Shown here in pieces: positions 12,034-24,116 of a DNA stretch of 64,000 bases. Origin of the DNA: Linyphia triangularis. Its lineage: Eukaryota > Arthropoda > Arachnida > Araneae > Linyphiidae. Within the stretch, counting starts at the first letter, position 1, and each line of letters opens with the position of its first letter. The DNA lies in the NCBI GenBank assembly GCA_963978545.1, contig OZ021723.1, positions 2,976,001 through 3,040,000 on the forward strand, given 5' to 3'. The translations under genes were made by a program, and so were the position numbers. Under the pieces are notes generated by a model that saw nothing but the letters and a program-made list of their open reading frames with translations, searched no databases and had not been told where the DNA came from.

Positions 12034-12550
12034 CTGTAAACAAAATAATTTATTGAAAACTTTGTTTCGCAAGTGCTGTTGAATTTGAGGTACAATTTTT
12101 CGTCAGCTTGTGAAAGGGAAGTAATTGATTTTTATGATTAGCTTGAATTGATAAATTTTAGAACCGTTAAAAGTATTTTTTACGCTGAAAGCAATTGATG
12201 CTGAAGGTCAGGTTATTTTTAGACATATCATGCAAATTTACTTCGTCGTGTATTCTGAATCTAAGAGAATTGAACGGAAAAAGTTGGAAACCCTTCAAAA
12301 CAAAGTTGTTAGAAGAATGACTAACGCATCCTGGTATATGTGTAATAAGATTATTCAAAGAGACTTGGGCCTGAACTCAATTGATAGTTTTGTTTTAAGT
12401 ATGTCATGACAATTATCAGTAAAAATTTGTAAATAGTGTCAACCCTCACATTAGAGCCCTAATTGATTAGATCTCATTGTAGAGAAGAAGTTCGAAAGAC
12501 CCAGAACAATTCATCATGATACTTCATGGAAATTGTCATGAGCATTTAAT
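12034..12550. other. Intronic sequence, nothing recognised
   Basis: Lies directly upstream of the pore exon. A short minus-strand frame at 12167-12358 has no motif. Confidence 0.45.
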
Positions 12551-12733
12551 TTGGTTGGTTGTTTTCAGATTATCTGGCGCCGTCAGCAACACGACGGCTA
12601 TAATGCGCCGAAACATTCGTCATTTGACAAACCAACATACATTTACAAACACCCATGCCTTACATGGGACTCGAACCCACAACCTCGTGGTCTAGAAGCT
12701 AGCACGCTAACCACTATACCCTTAGGTCGGCAG
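12551..12733 (-). mobile_element. tRNA-derived SINE S1, copy 1
   Basis: On the minus strand the head carries a pol III A box (TAGTGGTTAGCGTGC) and B box (GGTTCGAGTCC), followed by a non-tRNA body with GTTGCTGACGGCGCC and the tail ATAATCTGAAAACAACCAAC. It is about 92% like the copy at 44335-44518 by eye. ATTTAATTT borders both sides and may be the target duplication. The anticodon arm does not fold properly, so this is not a functional tRNA. Confidence 0.8.
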
Positions 12734-12734
12734 A

Positions 12735-13580
12735 ATTTAATTTATTAACTCATTAAGAAATGGCTGTAACATTTTATGATGAGATTAAAACATATATACT
12801 GAATTTTAACTCGTATAATAGGTCAAACAAGTTTGCAACTTGTATTTTATTTTGCCTCTAAAATGTATTTATATTGAAAAATGTATTTATTTTATTGTTA
12901 CAGCTATGAAAAATGTGCTCCATTCTTTTATATGCTCCCTTATACACTACATTAATACGAGCTCCTTCTTAGCCTTCACCCCTTTAGATGTTCTTTACTT
13001 TGGAAAGCGCTCAGCACCTTATTCTTTTTTACTTTCTTATTACTCACTGGGAACTATCAGCGATGTCGTAGTAATAGCCAACCCTTCAGGTAAGCAACGG
13101 ATTTATTTATGATCTAGAATCTAAGGTCTAAAAAGAGAGGGATGCGAGTAAACAAGAAAACAATATTTATAATGAAACCTCCAATAGTGCCAGAAAAGGG
13201 TACAGTTTGTTGTTCACGATCATCCTTTGATTTTAAAGAATAAAGACCTAATTCTTAATGAGTTAGGACTTGATTTAACCATTCCAGACAAAACCAAAAA
13301 AAGACTCAAAGTAGCTACTTATAGCATTGTGCTCTTGTCTCTTGTTGCTCAACCTGAATGAAAGACATAGTTTTGTTGACTTCTGATGTGGCAAAAATCA
13401 TGTCTATTTCATCATGCTTAAGTAGTTAGTCCTTCATGGAGATAATCTCTTTCTTCATAATCCTCTTTTCTATATATTTCCTAATAAGAAGTAAAAAGGA
13501 TTCACAGGGTCTTTAAGAAGGGACTCCTTAACTTTGAAATAATACAAATGCGAAACATTAAGATTCAGAAAGGAGAGACT
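12735..13580. other. Decayed sequence, possibly the end of a transposase relic
   Basis: No intact gene. The part from about 13240 on continues the relic at 13585-14075 in the minus direction but is full of stops. The frame at 12840-13112 has no recognised domain. Confidence 0.35.
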
Positions 13581-13584
13581 AGTG

Positions 13585-14075
13585 GTATGGTGGTAGATAC
13601 CAATTTGCAAACTTACTAAAAGTATTGTAGTGTAGAGGCAAATTGTGGAATATCTGAATATAACGGAATGAGTTAATCGTTTCCCTCATGAAAGAGTGCC
13701 AAATGATTCCTTTACTGAATAGTGTCGCCCAAACGGACACTTCTTCATAATGAAGTGGCTTTGCAAGACACACAGACGGGTTCTTAAGGTACTTAAACAG
13801 TGAACCAGGGATGGATACTCACTCTCATACTCGCATAGTGCGAGGTAAAATTAAACAGTAAACTGGCCAATCTCCACTGTGTGCGACCCCATAGAAAAAC
13901 ATGGTTTAATTTTACCTCGCACTATGCAAGCATGCGAGTAAATATCCATCCCGGGTTCATTGTGTAAGTACCCTTAGTAACCCACTCACAAGTTTTGTTA
14001 ACTGACAGATCCGTCGAAATGAAAATGGACCTTATCGGTAAACCATATGCACTCATCATCTAATATAATCCAATT
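13585..14075 (-). pseudogene. Mariner-like DDE transposase relic split by a MITE
   Basis: Read on the minus strand, 14075-13980 gives DDE..WFTDKVHFHFDGSV followed by a stop and QN, the first catalytic block of an IS630/mariner-type transposase. After an interruption at 13975-13785 the frame resumes with AKPLHYEEVSVWATL, FSKGIIWHSFM and ETINSFRYIQIF, which matches the usual order of these proteins (PLH..VTVW..., then the stretch before the second Asp). Several stops and frame changes make it a pseudogene. The region for the second Asp is hardly readable. The exact family is uncertain. Confidence 0.65.
13785..13975. mobile_element. Inverted-repeat MITE within the transposase relic
   Basis: Arms of about 70 bases are inverted copies: GGTACTTAAACAGTGAACC with GGTTCATTGTGTAAGTACC, and GCATAGTGCGAGGTAAAATT with its complement. 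TTAA precedes the left end; the right flank reads CTTAG, so a TTAA duplication is possible but has decayed. Confidence 0.75.
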
Positions 14076-14079
14076 AATT

Positions 14080-15420
14080 TTGCAATTCAGTACATTTAGA
14101 ATTCCATAATTGTCTATCCAACATACCACTGGTCTCTTCTTTCTATATCTCACTGTTTCGCAACTATGTCATTTGAAAATTAGGGATTTCTTTCTGATAG
14201 ATCCTGTATGCTATTGTCCAAGGAGCGTGGAGGACAAGCCATTGGATCACCGACCTACTGACATTCCTTGTGCAAAAGGTGAAGGCTCAGTAGTGATGTT
14301 CATCAGAGATTCTAGTTTTTTGCCAGACAGAAATTACACCAGTACTCTTTTCAAGCATTGAGGAAAAGGTGAGGGGGGCGGGGGCAAAATATGTATACAC
14401 ATAGCATCTTTATCCTATCATCAAATTTCTGTTAATACATCCTTCCTTCACTTACCTTCATCCTTCTTTTTTGCTAAAAAAAATTATTTCATAGTCTTGC
14501 TCAGCATCAGAATGCGAAGTCAATATACGTCCCCATTTTGAGTCAGTATTGCCAGGCGTAGTATTTTCAATTCTGCGCTGTTCCCCCCCCCCCCACACTT
14601 ATATTTCGAATTAGAGCCTTTCTTAAGTACTTCTTTAAGTGCAAGAAGTCTTAGTTTTTGAAGTACAATTGATATTTCAATGGGTAAAAATATTATCAAA
14701 TATACTATGTCCAAAATGTCTGTAGGTAAGCATAAGAATTTGAAGTCCGAGGTCTGGAAACGCTGTTTTGAGTTTAGACTTCGGCGTAACACTAAGGAAT
14801 TGATGTGCTAAGTAAAGGACTGAAACACTAGCATGCTATTTATTTAATTTATTTAAAAAGGTGATTTTGTGGGCTTTGTATTTTTTGACAAGGAGTCATG
14901 GGTTGACAATGGGTCATAAAACACAATGCGTTTAAGTATTAGAAAAAAGTAATTTTATAATATCGATTGCCAAACTTGCCGCAGGATTATAAGTAAATTA
15001 TTTAGTGTTGATAAGCTTGTAAGATATAACCCAATGAGTATGAACCTCGTAGCAAGAATAACAAGTTAAACTATGCACAAAATAAGAAAGTTAGGAATTT
15101 TTTAATACAATGATGACAAATGCCAGGAAACTATTATTTTCAGATACATTTTTATAATTTACTTATGCATTTTTTCTTGATTCTTATGCTGCTCATAAAA
15201 TCATTGCTTCATTATTGCATTGGAATCGATAACAGATTTTTTTCTGGCCATAAAGAACATTGCTTCTGTTTCAATGTACAGATATTTGGCTCTCAAATCT
15301 AGATCATGAAATTGTACAGAATAATTCTTCAAGTTAAATCTTTAATTGTACTCGTATGCAGTGATTTTTAACACAGTGTGCAATGTTGTTTCAGGTCAGC
15401 AATTTAAACATTTGTTAAAT
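14080..15420. other. Intronic sequence with anonymous ORFs
   Basis: Frames at 14110-14361 (plus), 14520-14792 (minus) and 15120-15302 (plus) show no recognisable motif. A C-run lies at 14583-14593. Confidence 0.4.
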
Positions 15421-15425
15421 ATTAC

Positions 15426-15682
15426 CTGGGAAATCTGAGGATGGGATAGACGCCGAAGTACAACTGGAGCAGATCGATTGGTATTATGGCGCAGATGTCG
15501 AGCACGAAGCTCTTGGACTTGATGTAGTGGCCAGCCAACTTCTTGCTTTCGCATACCATTAGCCCTTGTTCCAGATATCCCGTGCGGAATTGGAAAGCGA
15601 TGTCCAGCGTGAAGACCAGGTCAGTAAAGCCATCTATGCAGAACCACATGGTGGACCAGCCCTCTTGCAGTTCCGGAAAAGC
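15426..15682 (-). CDS. Cngl: CNG-like channel, S2-S3-S4 exon (257 bp)
   Basis: Acceptor AG is at 15684-15683 and donor GT at 15425-15424 (gtaata). It starts in phase 0 with AFPELQEGWSTMWF and ends two bases into an Arg codon completed by the next exon. It encodes S2 (CIDGFTDLVFTLDIAFQFRT), the GYLEQGL motif, KKLAGHYIKS, S3 (FVLDICAIIPIDLLQL) and the start of S4 (ILRFPR). The FRTGYLEQG block is a strong signature of CNG channels. The acidic residues in S2 and S3 that pair with S4 charges are present. Junctions with 18305-18547 and 11740-12033 are both in phase. Confidence 0.95.
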
Positions 15683-17690
15683 CTATGAAAAGGGGCATGT
15701 ACAAAAATGAGAGGTTTGTAGTACCATCAGGGCGCAAGAAGTTTATATTACACAAATAATAGAACTAAAGTAATATTTTGTCATGTTCCTTTGTTTAATT
15801 GTTACAATTTTGTTGTTATTATTCTTTCAGCTCGTGAATCTGAGCACGATCAGCATGGTATATGTTTGACAGTTTTGTCGTTTTGATATTGTAATTAAAC
15901 GCGGGAACGCTTCTATGCTGGATGTTCTAAATATACCTAACAGAAATAAAGCTTTATTGAACATTATATAGAGTAATTAGACGTGTTGTAGTAAGCAGAT
16001 TACAATGTACATGATTTGTATTTACATAACCACAATTTCAATGTGTGTTTCTTACCCACTTCTGTGACTTTTAGCACACATGCAGCAAATTCCTCATTAC
16101 CCTTATAAAAACGATAGTTGGGATGGCTAATGCTCAAAGCTCATTTTCAGGTAGAACAGAGCCGTTGAACTTTGCGTTTAGACCATGGTCAATTATTCAA
16201 GGGACTCCATACTTAAAAATCCAAATGGTTGATGTCTAATATGGAGGCTAGTCTAAGTCACATCAATGGTGCTTTGGGTAATCAAGTGCGATGACATTCT
16301 CCAAAAAATGTTCGTGCAATAATAGAAATAGACATGTTCAAGAAAAAGCCACAATGTCATATACTTATCCTCAAAACATTACCCCATTACACATAGTATT
16401 TATCGAGAAAGTGAATTTTATTTTGGAAGGTATATTTAGAGGCGCCTTCTATATGCTCCACGGAATAAACGGTGGATGCAAGTACTGCGCAGTTGCTCTG
16501 CTAAGGACATTCTTTTGTTTAGCTTATCATTTTTGGCCAAGCTTCCTCTACCGGCATAATTTTTTCCATCAGTTTGGAAAAGATGAAACAGAAGATAATA
16601 TCTTCTACTTTTGGTAACGCTCTATTTTTCATGTATTTGATACCCTATCTCAGGACTCTTCCAATTCAATCTGATATTTAAGAAATTCAATTTGCAACTT
16701 GAGCTTTCAGAAGTAGCTCATTCTGTTGGGATAGAGGCCGAATTTAGAATTGAATTTCATTATATGAGAAACACAATTAGCAGTTTTCTATAGAAATTGA
16801 GTTTTCTGAAGTATCTAATTCTGGTAATTTAGAAAAAACCGCGTGATACAAGTGAATCAATCTATTTTGATGTACAGCATTGGAGGTCATAGAAATTTTC
16901 GTTTAAGAAACTAATTCTTCCCATCGGTTACTTTTAATGACCTAATTAATCTCAGTTGTCATATGGGATTTTTTCAAAAATCTCATTTATTTTCATTTTC
17001 AATTATCCTATATATAAAATCGAATGACGAAAAAAGTTATATTCAGTACAATTTTTTTTTTGCCTTTCTGTGCTTTTTGAAATGTCACGAGTTCAAAAAA
17101 AGTTGTAAAGAAAAAAATATTTGTTTCTTTCTGTGGTCAGCATAGGTCACAAACGGATTGATCTACGATTTCCAAATCTTACATACGGGTCTCGTGCTGT
17201 CATCATTAAGATTTTTGTCAAAACATACCATGCGCAAAATGTAGCTGTCATTGAAAAAATTATGTTCTCAGCAATTGAAAAAAACCAATAGCGAATTTAT
17301 TAAAATGCTTTTGGTAATGCCTCTTCTAAACACTCTCACTTCCAAAATTCTCCTGGAAATTCTATAGTTATCTCATCTTGAGCATTGTTCTTTAACAACT
17401 TTTTTTCGTCTGTTTCATTAATCCGAAAGATATAACGTAATTATTATTACCAAACTGAACATTTGTTTTTCAATTAATGAAAATATTAAAACCGAAAATG
17501 GTAAATTCTACCAATCCATCTCAAACTTAAATGGATGACCAGCATTTAAGTGTAATTGAAAATTCTGCGATGCTCCACATTCCTAGTTTAAGACGAACTT
17601 CTAGTAAGGATAATTTCATATACTTACTGTGTTACAATACTCTAGCCCAGTTCATTTATTGTAGAAACTACTTTGTAAGGAACCTTGATA
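15683..17690. other. Intronic sequence
   Basis: The plus-strand frame at 16291-16617 has no recognised domain. Near 17150-17275 there is weak similarity to the reverse of repeat family R1 (GTCAAAACATACCATGCGC). Nothing else is supported. Confidence 0.4.
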
Positions 17691-17691
17691 T

Positions 17692-17935
17692 TTGGTGAGT
17701 AGGTACGAAAATGATCACTTAATGAAATGATATAAATTAAAAATTCGAAAATAGCGTTTAATGTATTTTATTATATATTTGAAATCCTTATGTCAATGCA
17801 CATGCTGTGGCTCCAACTGCAATAGTCTTTTGCTTTTTTAATTTTCATTTATAAAATGAAATACATAAGTCGCAATTTACGAGTTTTCAATTTATGCCAT
17901 TTCGTTAAGTGGTCATTTTCGTACCTACTCCCCGA
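17692..17935. mobile_element. Inverted-repeat MITE
   Basis: The left end GAGTAGGTACGAAAATGATC and the right end with its near-complement (CATTTTCGTACCTACTC) continue as imperfect arms of about 50 bases around an AT-rich centre. No clear target duplication was found. Confidence 0.7.
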
Positions 17936-17996
17936 ATTTCAACGTATTATACAGAATAGCTTCTAAATAAACTAGGCTAGAAAATTGTAACGTAGC

Positions 17997-18240
17997 TATA
18001 CTAAACTTTAACTTAACTTGACATCACTAGACAGTAGATCGTCACAGTGCTCATAGGCATTTAATCCATTTTGGTGGCATGAAAGCATAATGCTCGCCAA
18101 ACCACAACCCTGTAGAGAACAAAAGGCTATAAGGTTTGGCGAGAATTATTTCTTCACTCCGCCAAAATGGATTAATTACCTATGAGCACGGGGAAGATCT
18201 ATCGTCTAGTGATGTCAAGTTAAGTTGGAGTTTAGTATAG
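17997..18240. mobile_element. Inverted-repeat MITE M2, copy 1
   Basis: The left end TATACTAAACTTTAACTTAA is matched by TTAAGTTGGAGTTTAGTATA at the right. Arms of about 100 bases contain ACTTGACATCACTAGAC, CTCATAGGCA and AATCCATTTTGG. A second copy at 39539 is split by another element. It ends only 65 bases from the splice donor of the S1 exon. Confidence 0.85.
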
Positions 18241-18304
18241 TATAGGGAATGATCCTTACTATGAGTTCCTCTTTAAGCGCATTCACTCCAGAAGCATATC
18301 TTAC

Positions 18305-18547
18305 CTGCCTGACGATGATGGTCCAAGCGTTGTAGAGCAGACACATGGTGAGTAGCGAGAGCCAGTAGAAAAGGATGTTCTCGTCAGGATTGACGACGGA
18401 TCGCCACACGCCCAGAAAATGACTTTTGAGCATCCCGTCTCCCGCCAGACGGGAAGAGCCTTCTAGGGCGTTGGGATCCGGGAGGGGACGAGTCGAAAAG
18501 CGCTTCAGGAAGGAGTCCTCTCGCTTCAAGGGGGGTTTGTTCTTCAC
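18305..18547 (-). CDS. Cngl: CNG-like channel, S1 exon (243 bp)
   Basis: Acceptor AG is at 18549-18548 and donor GT at 18304-18303 (gtaaga). The exon is in phase 0 at both ends and encodes 81 residues. It opens with VKNKPPLKREDSFLKRFSTR, a conserved cytoplasmic segment before the membrane domain in CNG-like channels, passes through a Gly/Ser linker, and ends with the pre-S1 and S1 helix (VVNPDENILFYWLSLL, then TMCLLYNAWTIIVRQ). It joins 22338-22492 upstream and 15426-15682 downstream without phase conflict. The acceptor tract is weak in pyrimidines. Confidence 0.95.
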
Positions 18548-18616
18548 CTGCACCAAAGGATAGTCTGTTGTGTGTATTTCAAGCATTTTTTTTTTTTTTT
18601 CACTTTTTATTCGGCA

Positions 18617-18985
18617 ATTATTTAGCATCGATGTAGATAAACAACTGGATAGACTACTTAACACTGGGAAAATGAAACTGTTGCAAGATCGTTGGATGGG
18701 GGGAAAAAACAAACATGGATTGCGAAAGATTGAAAATAAAATCCTGGGTTCTACACATCAGAACTGTCAAGAGCAGACCTTAATTAGTTATAATGTACAA
18801 ACAAATATATATACTCTAGGATTTTGCAATGTTTTCCGCATTCCCACCCAAGTATAAAAGTGAACTGTGATTGGTTAATCGTTCACCCATCATCATCAAA
18901 CACAGGCGCATTTTTTCCCTTGCATTGCCATTCGAGCAGCCTATCCAGTTGTTTATCTATATCGATGTTATTTAGAAGGTGTTCA
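18617..18985. repeat. Short inverted repeat, MITE-like
   Basis: ATAAACAACTGGATAG near 18635 recurs inverted near 18945 (CTATCCAGTTGTTTAT), inside arms of about 35 bases that also hold CATCGAT. The edges are unclear. Confidence 0.5.
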
Positions 18986-19074
18986 CAAATTAGTTTGGGC
19001 AATTTCGTAAGTGCATAATGTGCGAAATATGAATTGTAAGTTACCTGTTCAAATGCAGATTAGTGTTAATATAC

Positions 19075-19657
19075 TTAAAGTTTGTGGATTGATGGAAGAG
19101 TTCGTGTAGATATGGCAATTTGGGATTTTGATGGGAATATGAAAATCCTCATGTCATCTACGAGTAGGAAAGGGATAGTCCCAAGGTAAACGTGTTTTGC
19201 GCCATAAGTTCGTCTAGTGTGCTTGACCTTATTCTTCTTTGTTGAAAAAACTGTTATTGGATTCGTATACATGGATATGTTTTAGATTTATCGAGTGCCA
19301 ATCCTGAAAGAAACAATTTCTGAACTCTTCATCTTTCAACAAGACGGGGCACCGAACCACTTCTACAATGAGGTGAATTCTTTCCTCATTGCTGATATAC
19401 CAGTTCGGATTGGTCGCGGAGGTGTTTTTTATACTGCCAGTACGATCACCAGACCAAGATTTCAATGTATAGGGCTTTGTGAAAGACCATGTTTATCACC
19501 CACCACTTTTGAAATAACTCCCGAAAATGAAATCATGAATGACCACTATATACTTGATTTGATCCAAGTTAACATGCTCACTAACATTTGGCAAGAACTA
19601 ATTTACCGATGGGACATTTGCAGAGAAACGAAAGTAAGCTTCATCAAGCATTTATGA
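19075..19657 (+). pseudogene. Mariner-like DDE transposase relic
   Basis: From about 19195 the plus strand gives VEKTVIGFVYMDMF, then IYRVPILKE, then LFIFQQDGAPNHFYNEV. This is the segment before and around the second catalytic Asp (QQDGAP) of a mariner/IS630-type transposase. IGRGG follows, and near the end INVW..L..R.D.CR-like residues (ILTNIWQELIYRWDIC in part) mark the C-terminus. Stops upstream and loss of the usual WPPRSPDLTPLD block show decay. The minus-strand frame at 19229-19465 is a shadow of it. Confidence 0.7.
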
Positions 19658-19659
19658 AA

Positions 19660-21460
19660 AGGCAAAAGTTATTGTATTTCACTATGTTTAAATTTTATTC
19701 ACAGTCATGCATGACCAAAAAAGTATGCATAAACACCATTTTGTTTTGACCGACTAGTTTGTGAACTCTCTCAGGAGAATAGCTTCCGCTGAGAAGTCTG
19801 GATGAGGACTGTTGCCATAGAAACAATCTCTTCGATTTTGAATACAGGACATGCATGCAAGAACATGACATCCAAAGTCTATAAAGTGTATAAATTTCTC
19901 CTGGAATTCTTAGGCTATAGTTAAAACTACTTATCCTGACCTTATTGCATACGCTGTAGGATGTATCCTTCCTCATAAAAGATATAGTTCCGAGAAAATC
20001 CCAACTTATATAGCAATATTAATAACCTGCTCCCATAGTTTTGTATTAAACTTAAATATATGTTGATAAAAAAAGAAAATAAGCGCTTTTAAATTTTAAT
20101 TTTACTTAATACTTTTCTTTTCTAATCACAGTTACTATAAGAGTTATAATGAATCATATGACTTTAGCCGAACTATTTCGTGATGTCACTAACTTGGAGA
20201 ATCCATTTTGGATAATACGGCTAACCCTGTCTTCTTTCAGTTCAAAACGTCACATGTAAGATTATTATGTAGCCAATTAGCGCGTACTAAGACCGGATCG
20301 CACGTCACTGTAGCACATTCAATGAGGTTAGGATAAATTGTCTTGGATTATAGTTTTGTTTCTATGGCAAAAGGCAAGGTCAAAAAAATGTGATAGGAGC
20401 TATTGCTGACACAGTTTGCATGTGTATAAGTGTGCCAACAAACACATTTATACTTTAGAGTAAGATATTTCACTGTATAAATTCGATTCAAAATCACGAT
20501 ATGAGCTTAACTTATCATGGAATTCGGACAATACGTTCAAAATTAAGATTGTCGTCTGCTTTTTACTGCCCTATCGACTTAATTCTTCGTTTTCGTGGTC
20601 ACGATACCTCACAAAGTAGAGCTTTCAGTGTTAAAATATCCCATACATAGTTCCCTCACATGGATAACTTAACCAAAATACTATCTTCATATAAAATCCC
20701 TTCAAATAGAACTCCAAAGTAACCTCTAGATAGAAAACACTTTCATTAAGGAAATTTTTTTTTAGCTTCGATTTTCAAATAAATGATTCAATGTATAACT
20801 GTAAGCAAACTTTTCATAAGAAGCTCACATTAAGTCAATCCTTAACCTTTAAATTGGTTTATGGACAATTCTCTGGAATTTCCCATTAATCTTCTTTTAC
20901 TACTCGTACCCTTCTTTTTCTACTCATAAACAAATTAGAATGGCAAAACTTCGATGAAATAAGAATAAATATTTTTGTTTTTTGCTACAGCATTTGGTAA
21001 AAAAAAGCTATATGGCAGGTATTTTTTTTTTAAGTAAATTAAATTGGATCTCCTATAAATAGAGAGGCGAATTCGAACGCCATCTTATGTCTTATGGGTT
21101 GCCACAATTCATGTTTCAACGTAGTTATTAATTGTTTGCATGTGGGTTCTTCTCGTACTATATATTTATTACCAGGATCGTTTTTAGAACATATTTCTTT
21201 GTATACTGGTTGCTATTCGTTTCTTAATTGCTCTAATTCATCCCAACCCAAAGATAGAAAAAAATTAGTTGACGGAGTTTCATATTAGCTTCTATGGTAG
21301 GGCGCCCAGCTACGCCAATCTTGAAAACAAAAATAATGGATCCTTATTGCCTTAGGTTAAATTTGCATTTATAAGTCACCAATACACTGGACAAGGTGAC
21401 TTACAGATGCACACAGCACTTCCAAAACCAATCCAAATCATAATCGATTCTCCCCCACAC
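19660..21460. other. Intronic sequence with anonymous ORFs
   Basis: The minus-strand frame 19695-19976 and plus-strand frame 21094-21288 are unrecognised. The latter sits beyond the Tc1 relic and could be part of its decayed end. Confidence 0.4.
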
Positions 21461-21469
21461 TGTCTCTTA

Positions 21470-21980
21470 CAGAAAACACTTTCTTCATTTCCGAGGTCCC
21501 TCCAAATCCGTCAGGATCATCTAGATTGAATTTTTTTCATCACTGGAGACTACTTGAAACCACTGGTAATTCCAAGTCATATGTTCTTTACTCCATTACA
21601 TTCTTTTTCGCTTGTGAAATTCTTTAAGTCTCGGCTGTGTTTTCTTAGTTTTGTACACAAGATGTTCCTTCCTCCAATCTACTCTTGGTAAAGCAAACTT
21701 GTGAACGTTGACAGTAGGGTCTTGTGATAGCCTGGTCAATGTTTCACCGACTTTTAGTTTCTTTACAACTAATCTTTTTTGCCGCATTGTTAGCTTTTGA
21801 GGTCATCCAAGTCTGCTTCCCATATTTCAATCCAAGATGGAGAAAATTATTAACCACGTGAGGTGAATGTCCTATTTGCCTTGCTATATTCCATGGGGAC
21901 AATTCTGCTTTGTTGAAAGCTACAATTTGCCCCTTTTCAAAATCTAATAACGGTTTTTTCCTATCCATAATTAATGACAC
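21470..21980 (-). pseudogene. Tc1-like transposase relic (N-terminal half)
   Basis: The minus strand from 21980 encodes KKPLLDFEKGQIVAFNKAEL, then SPWNIARQIGHSPHVVNNFL, the first helix-turn-helix of a Tc1-type transposase. A frame change near 21785 follows, then a stretch ending KEFHKRKRM, then VVSSDEKNSI around 21545, which resembles the first catalytic Asp block (SDEKKFN). Stops and frameshifts interrupt it, and the DDE remainder is not readable. Tc1 elements of this style are frequent in copepods, which is family knowledge, not proof of the host. Confidence 0.8.
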
Positions 21981-22337
21981 CTTTTCAAATCAATTAACAA
22001 GACCTATACACAATAAAAGCTAAGTAAGATTATTTTAACTTCATCAAACCAAGTTTTTATATTCGTGTTTGTTAAAATCCAAATGCGTATGCTTCTCTGG
22101 AACCGATTATCCCATTTAAAAGTAGGAGTGGTGCTATCATTTTGCAACAGCGAATTTCCTTTTTTTAAAAAACATTTGCTTATTAAACTAAACTCAAAAT
22201 TCCTAACAGCTTGATATCACGCATTCCACTTGAATACATTATTCTGATTTTAGGAAGTATTAAAAACTCATGGAAAAATGTATTATACAGTTTTTACATG
22301 GAATCAACAAAGTGAGTTTAAAAAATGACTGACTGAC

Positions 22338-22492
22338 CTGTGTGATGGCTGAAGAGAGTTGGACTGTGGTGCGCAGTTTCATCCACCGAGAGCGGCCACT
22401 AGAAGATACGGGGGTCGTTGTTGGGGGACCTGGTGTCGAAGGTGCTGCGCTCGAACTCTCGGCTTCTGGAGGAGTGGCGGTGCTCGACTCTG
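22338..22492 (-). CDS. Cngl: CNG-like channel, N-terminal exon (155 bp)
   Basis: Acceptor AG is at 22494-22493 and donor GT at 22337-22336 (gtcagt). Two bases complete an Ala codon with the previous exon; 51 codons follow and end in phase 0. The piece starts with a Ser/Pro/Thr-rich low-complexity tail (ESSTATPPEAESSSAAPSTP) and ends RWMKLRTTVQLSSAITQ, a conserved segment preceding KPPLKREDSFLKRFS in CNG-like channels. The other two frames of this block contain stops within the exon, so the frame is fixed. The region is clearly richer in GC than the intron around it. Confidence 0.88.
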
Positions 22493-24116
22493 CTGGGAAA
22501 GAGATTGAAAGGGTATGTTTAAGAATGACTCATTATGATCCCATTTCTGAGGCTGTAAAGTTTTTTTTTTTGTAAAATTTTTAATATTGGAGTTCATAAT
22601 TACAAAGCTTATTTTATTTCTGCTGTACTCTATAAAAAGAACAGAACTTAGAAGTTGGAAAAGGAAATTAAGCAATAATAAATCATAATTTTGTACCTTT
22701 TGTGATGGTTTTGCAAATTATGTTATAATGGAAAAAATTCTCAAATCGTTCGCTTGTACGAAATAATTTTTTTTTTTTTTTTTGGATTATTTGACACCCA
22801 TCAGATTTTAACTGTACATAATGTCGCAATTTGTGTTTTAACTGTCAAATACAAAAATAAGGGTTTGTTTCCACGGTAATTAATACAAAGTGAATTTTTA
22901 AAATCTTTAAATAGTTTTCTTTAAATAGATATTTTAAAATTTAAATAGACTTTTCAAACAAAGAAAATTTTAATAAAAAAAAAAAAAAAAAAAACACTGA
23001 CTTGTATTCTCATATTGATAAAATAAAAAAAAAGCTAACCCATCAAAAGGTATTTTTTTACTGTAAATCCATCGTTTTTTATTGTTTTAATAAATTAACT
23101 TTTATTGAGTTAGTATGCATTTGTATTTAATTGTAGTGATTTTGAGCTCAGATCGCGTTTTCATGGTGTTTGATTACAGCAAAGATTCATTGCACGACAT
23201 TGATCAACTTTTATTCCCCCAAAAACTGGATTGAATGCTTTGTCATCGACAACGAGTTTATCTGCCAAGTTTGAGATCGATTGGGTGATGTCAAGTTTGT
23301 TAATTTGCCCTCCGAAGATTTTACCACAGGAAAAAACCACACAAACAAAATTTTAGTTTACATGGGGGATTTAATAAACAGATAGGGAAGGCTATCTCAG
23401 AATAAATATATAAAGTTGATATTTTTTTCCTTAGAACATGGCAAAAAGTACTTTTTACGTAGTATTTTATATTAGAAAAACAGAATTTTACACGATTTTG
23501 GAGCGGGAGCGAAATGATACCTTTTGCCTCTCTGTTGATGAAATACGGGGACTATGGCCCCCTCCCCTTTGCCCCTATGTAGTTGGCTCCTACGGTCATG
23601 CTATATACAGTCTATGTGTAGAGGGTCTAAGTGTATGGGGTGATCTTTAGGGGATATGTACATATCCGTTAAAGATCCCTCCTTCCTTTAAACTTAGTTT
23701 TATCTGAGAATAAAAACATTTTCAAAAGCTAAGAATTGAAGAAGACATTATTCACACTTTGACTGACAACTACGAGATATCTACTAAGTTATTTACTTGC
23801 CCAGGACGCCTACTACGAAGTGTCTCGCTCCTTATTTACTTGCCGTATTTGTACAGTCACGAGGAAACTCATAGCATAACAGTGTAAATATGAATATATG
23901 ATCTCAGGAAAGAGAATAAAAAATCAGGCTTGGCTTAAATGAACAGAAAATACAATTATGCAAAGTTGTTTTTTAAAAAATAAAAAAATAATAATTATGG
24001 TTTGTGATAATTTTTAAAACAATCTGCCATTTCTTGGCAATCGTGGACCAGAATTGCAAAAAATTCCGTGGCAGTCAACGTGTTAGATGCATTGCTTTGC
24101 TCTAACTTGACAAAGA
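22493..24116. other. Intronic sequence
   Basis: Contains poly-T and poly-A tracts (22766-22784, 22978-22995) and a stretch near 23200-23290 (TGTCATCGACAACGAGTTTA) that resembles the left flank of the SINE at 44295 (TTCATCGTCAACGAGTTTA), probably another dispersed repeat. No gene was recognised. The frame 23438-23650 is anonymous. Confidence 0.4.

Noticed and set aside
11740..15682. HCN or voltage-gated K+ channel instead of CNG
   Set aside because: The filter is TIGD, not the GYG of HCN and K+ channels, and FRTGYLEQG plus YYMVESRT are CNG-type.
16291..16617. 108-aa plus-strand ORF
   Set aside because: No recognisable domain, residue mix as expected from intronic sequence, no splice or promoter support.
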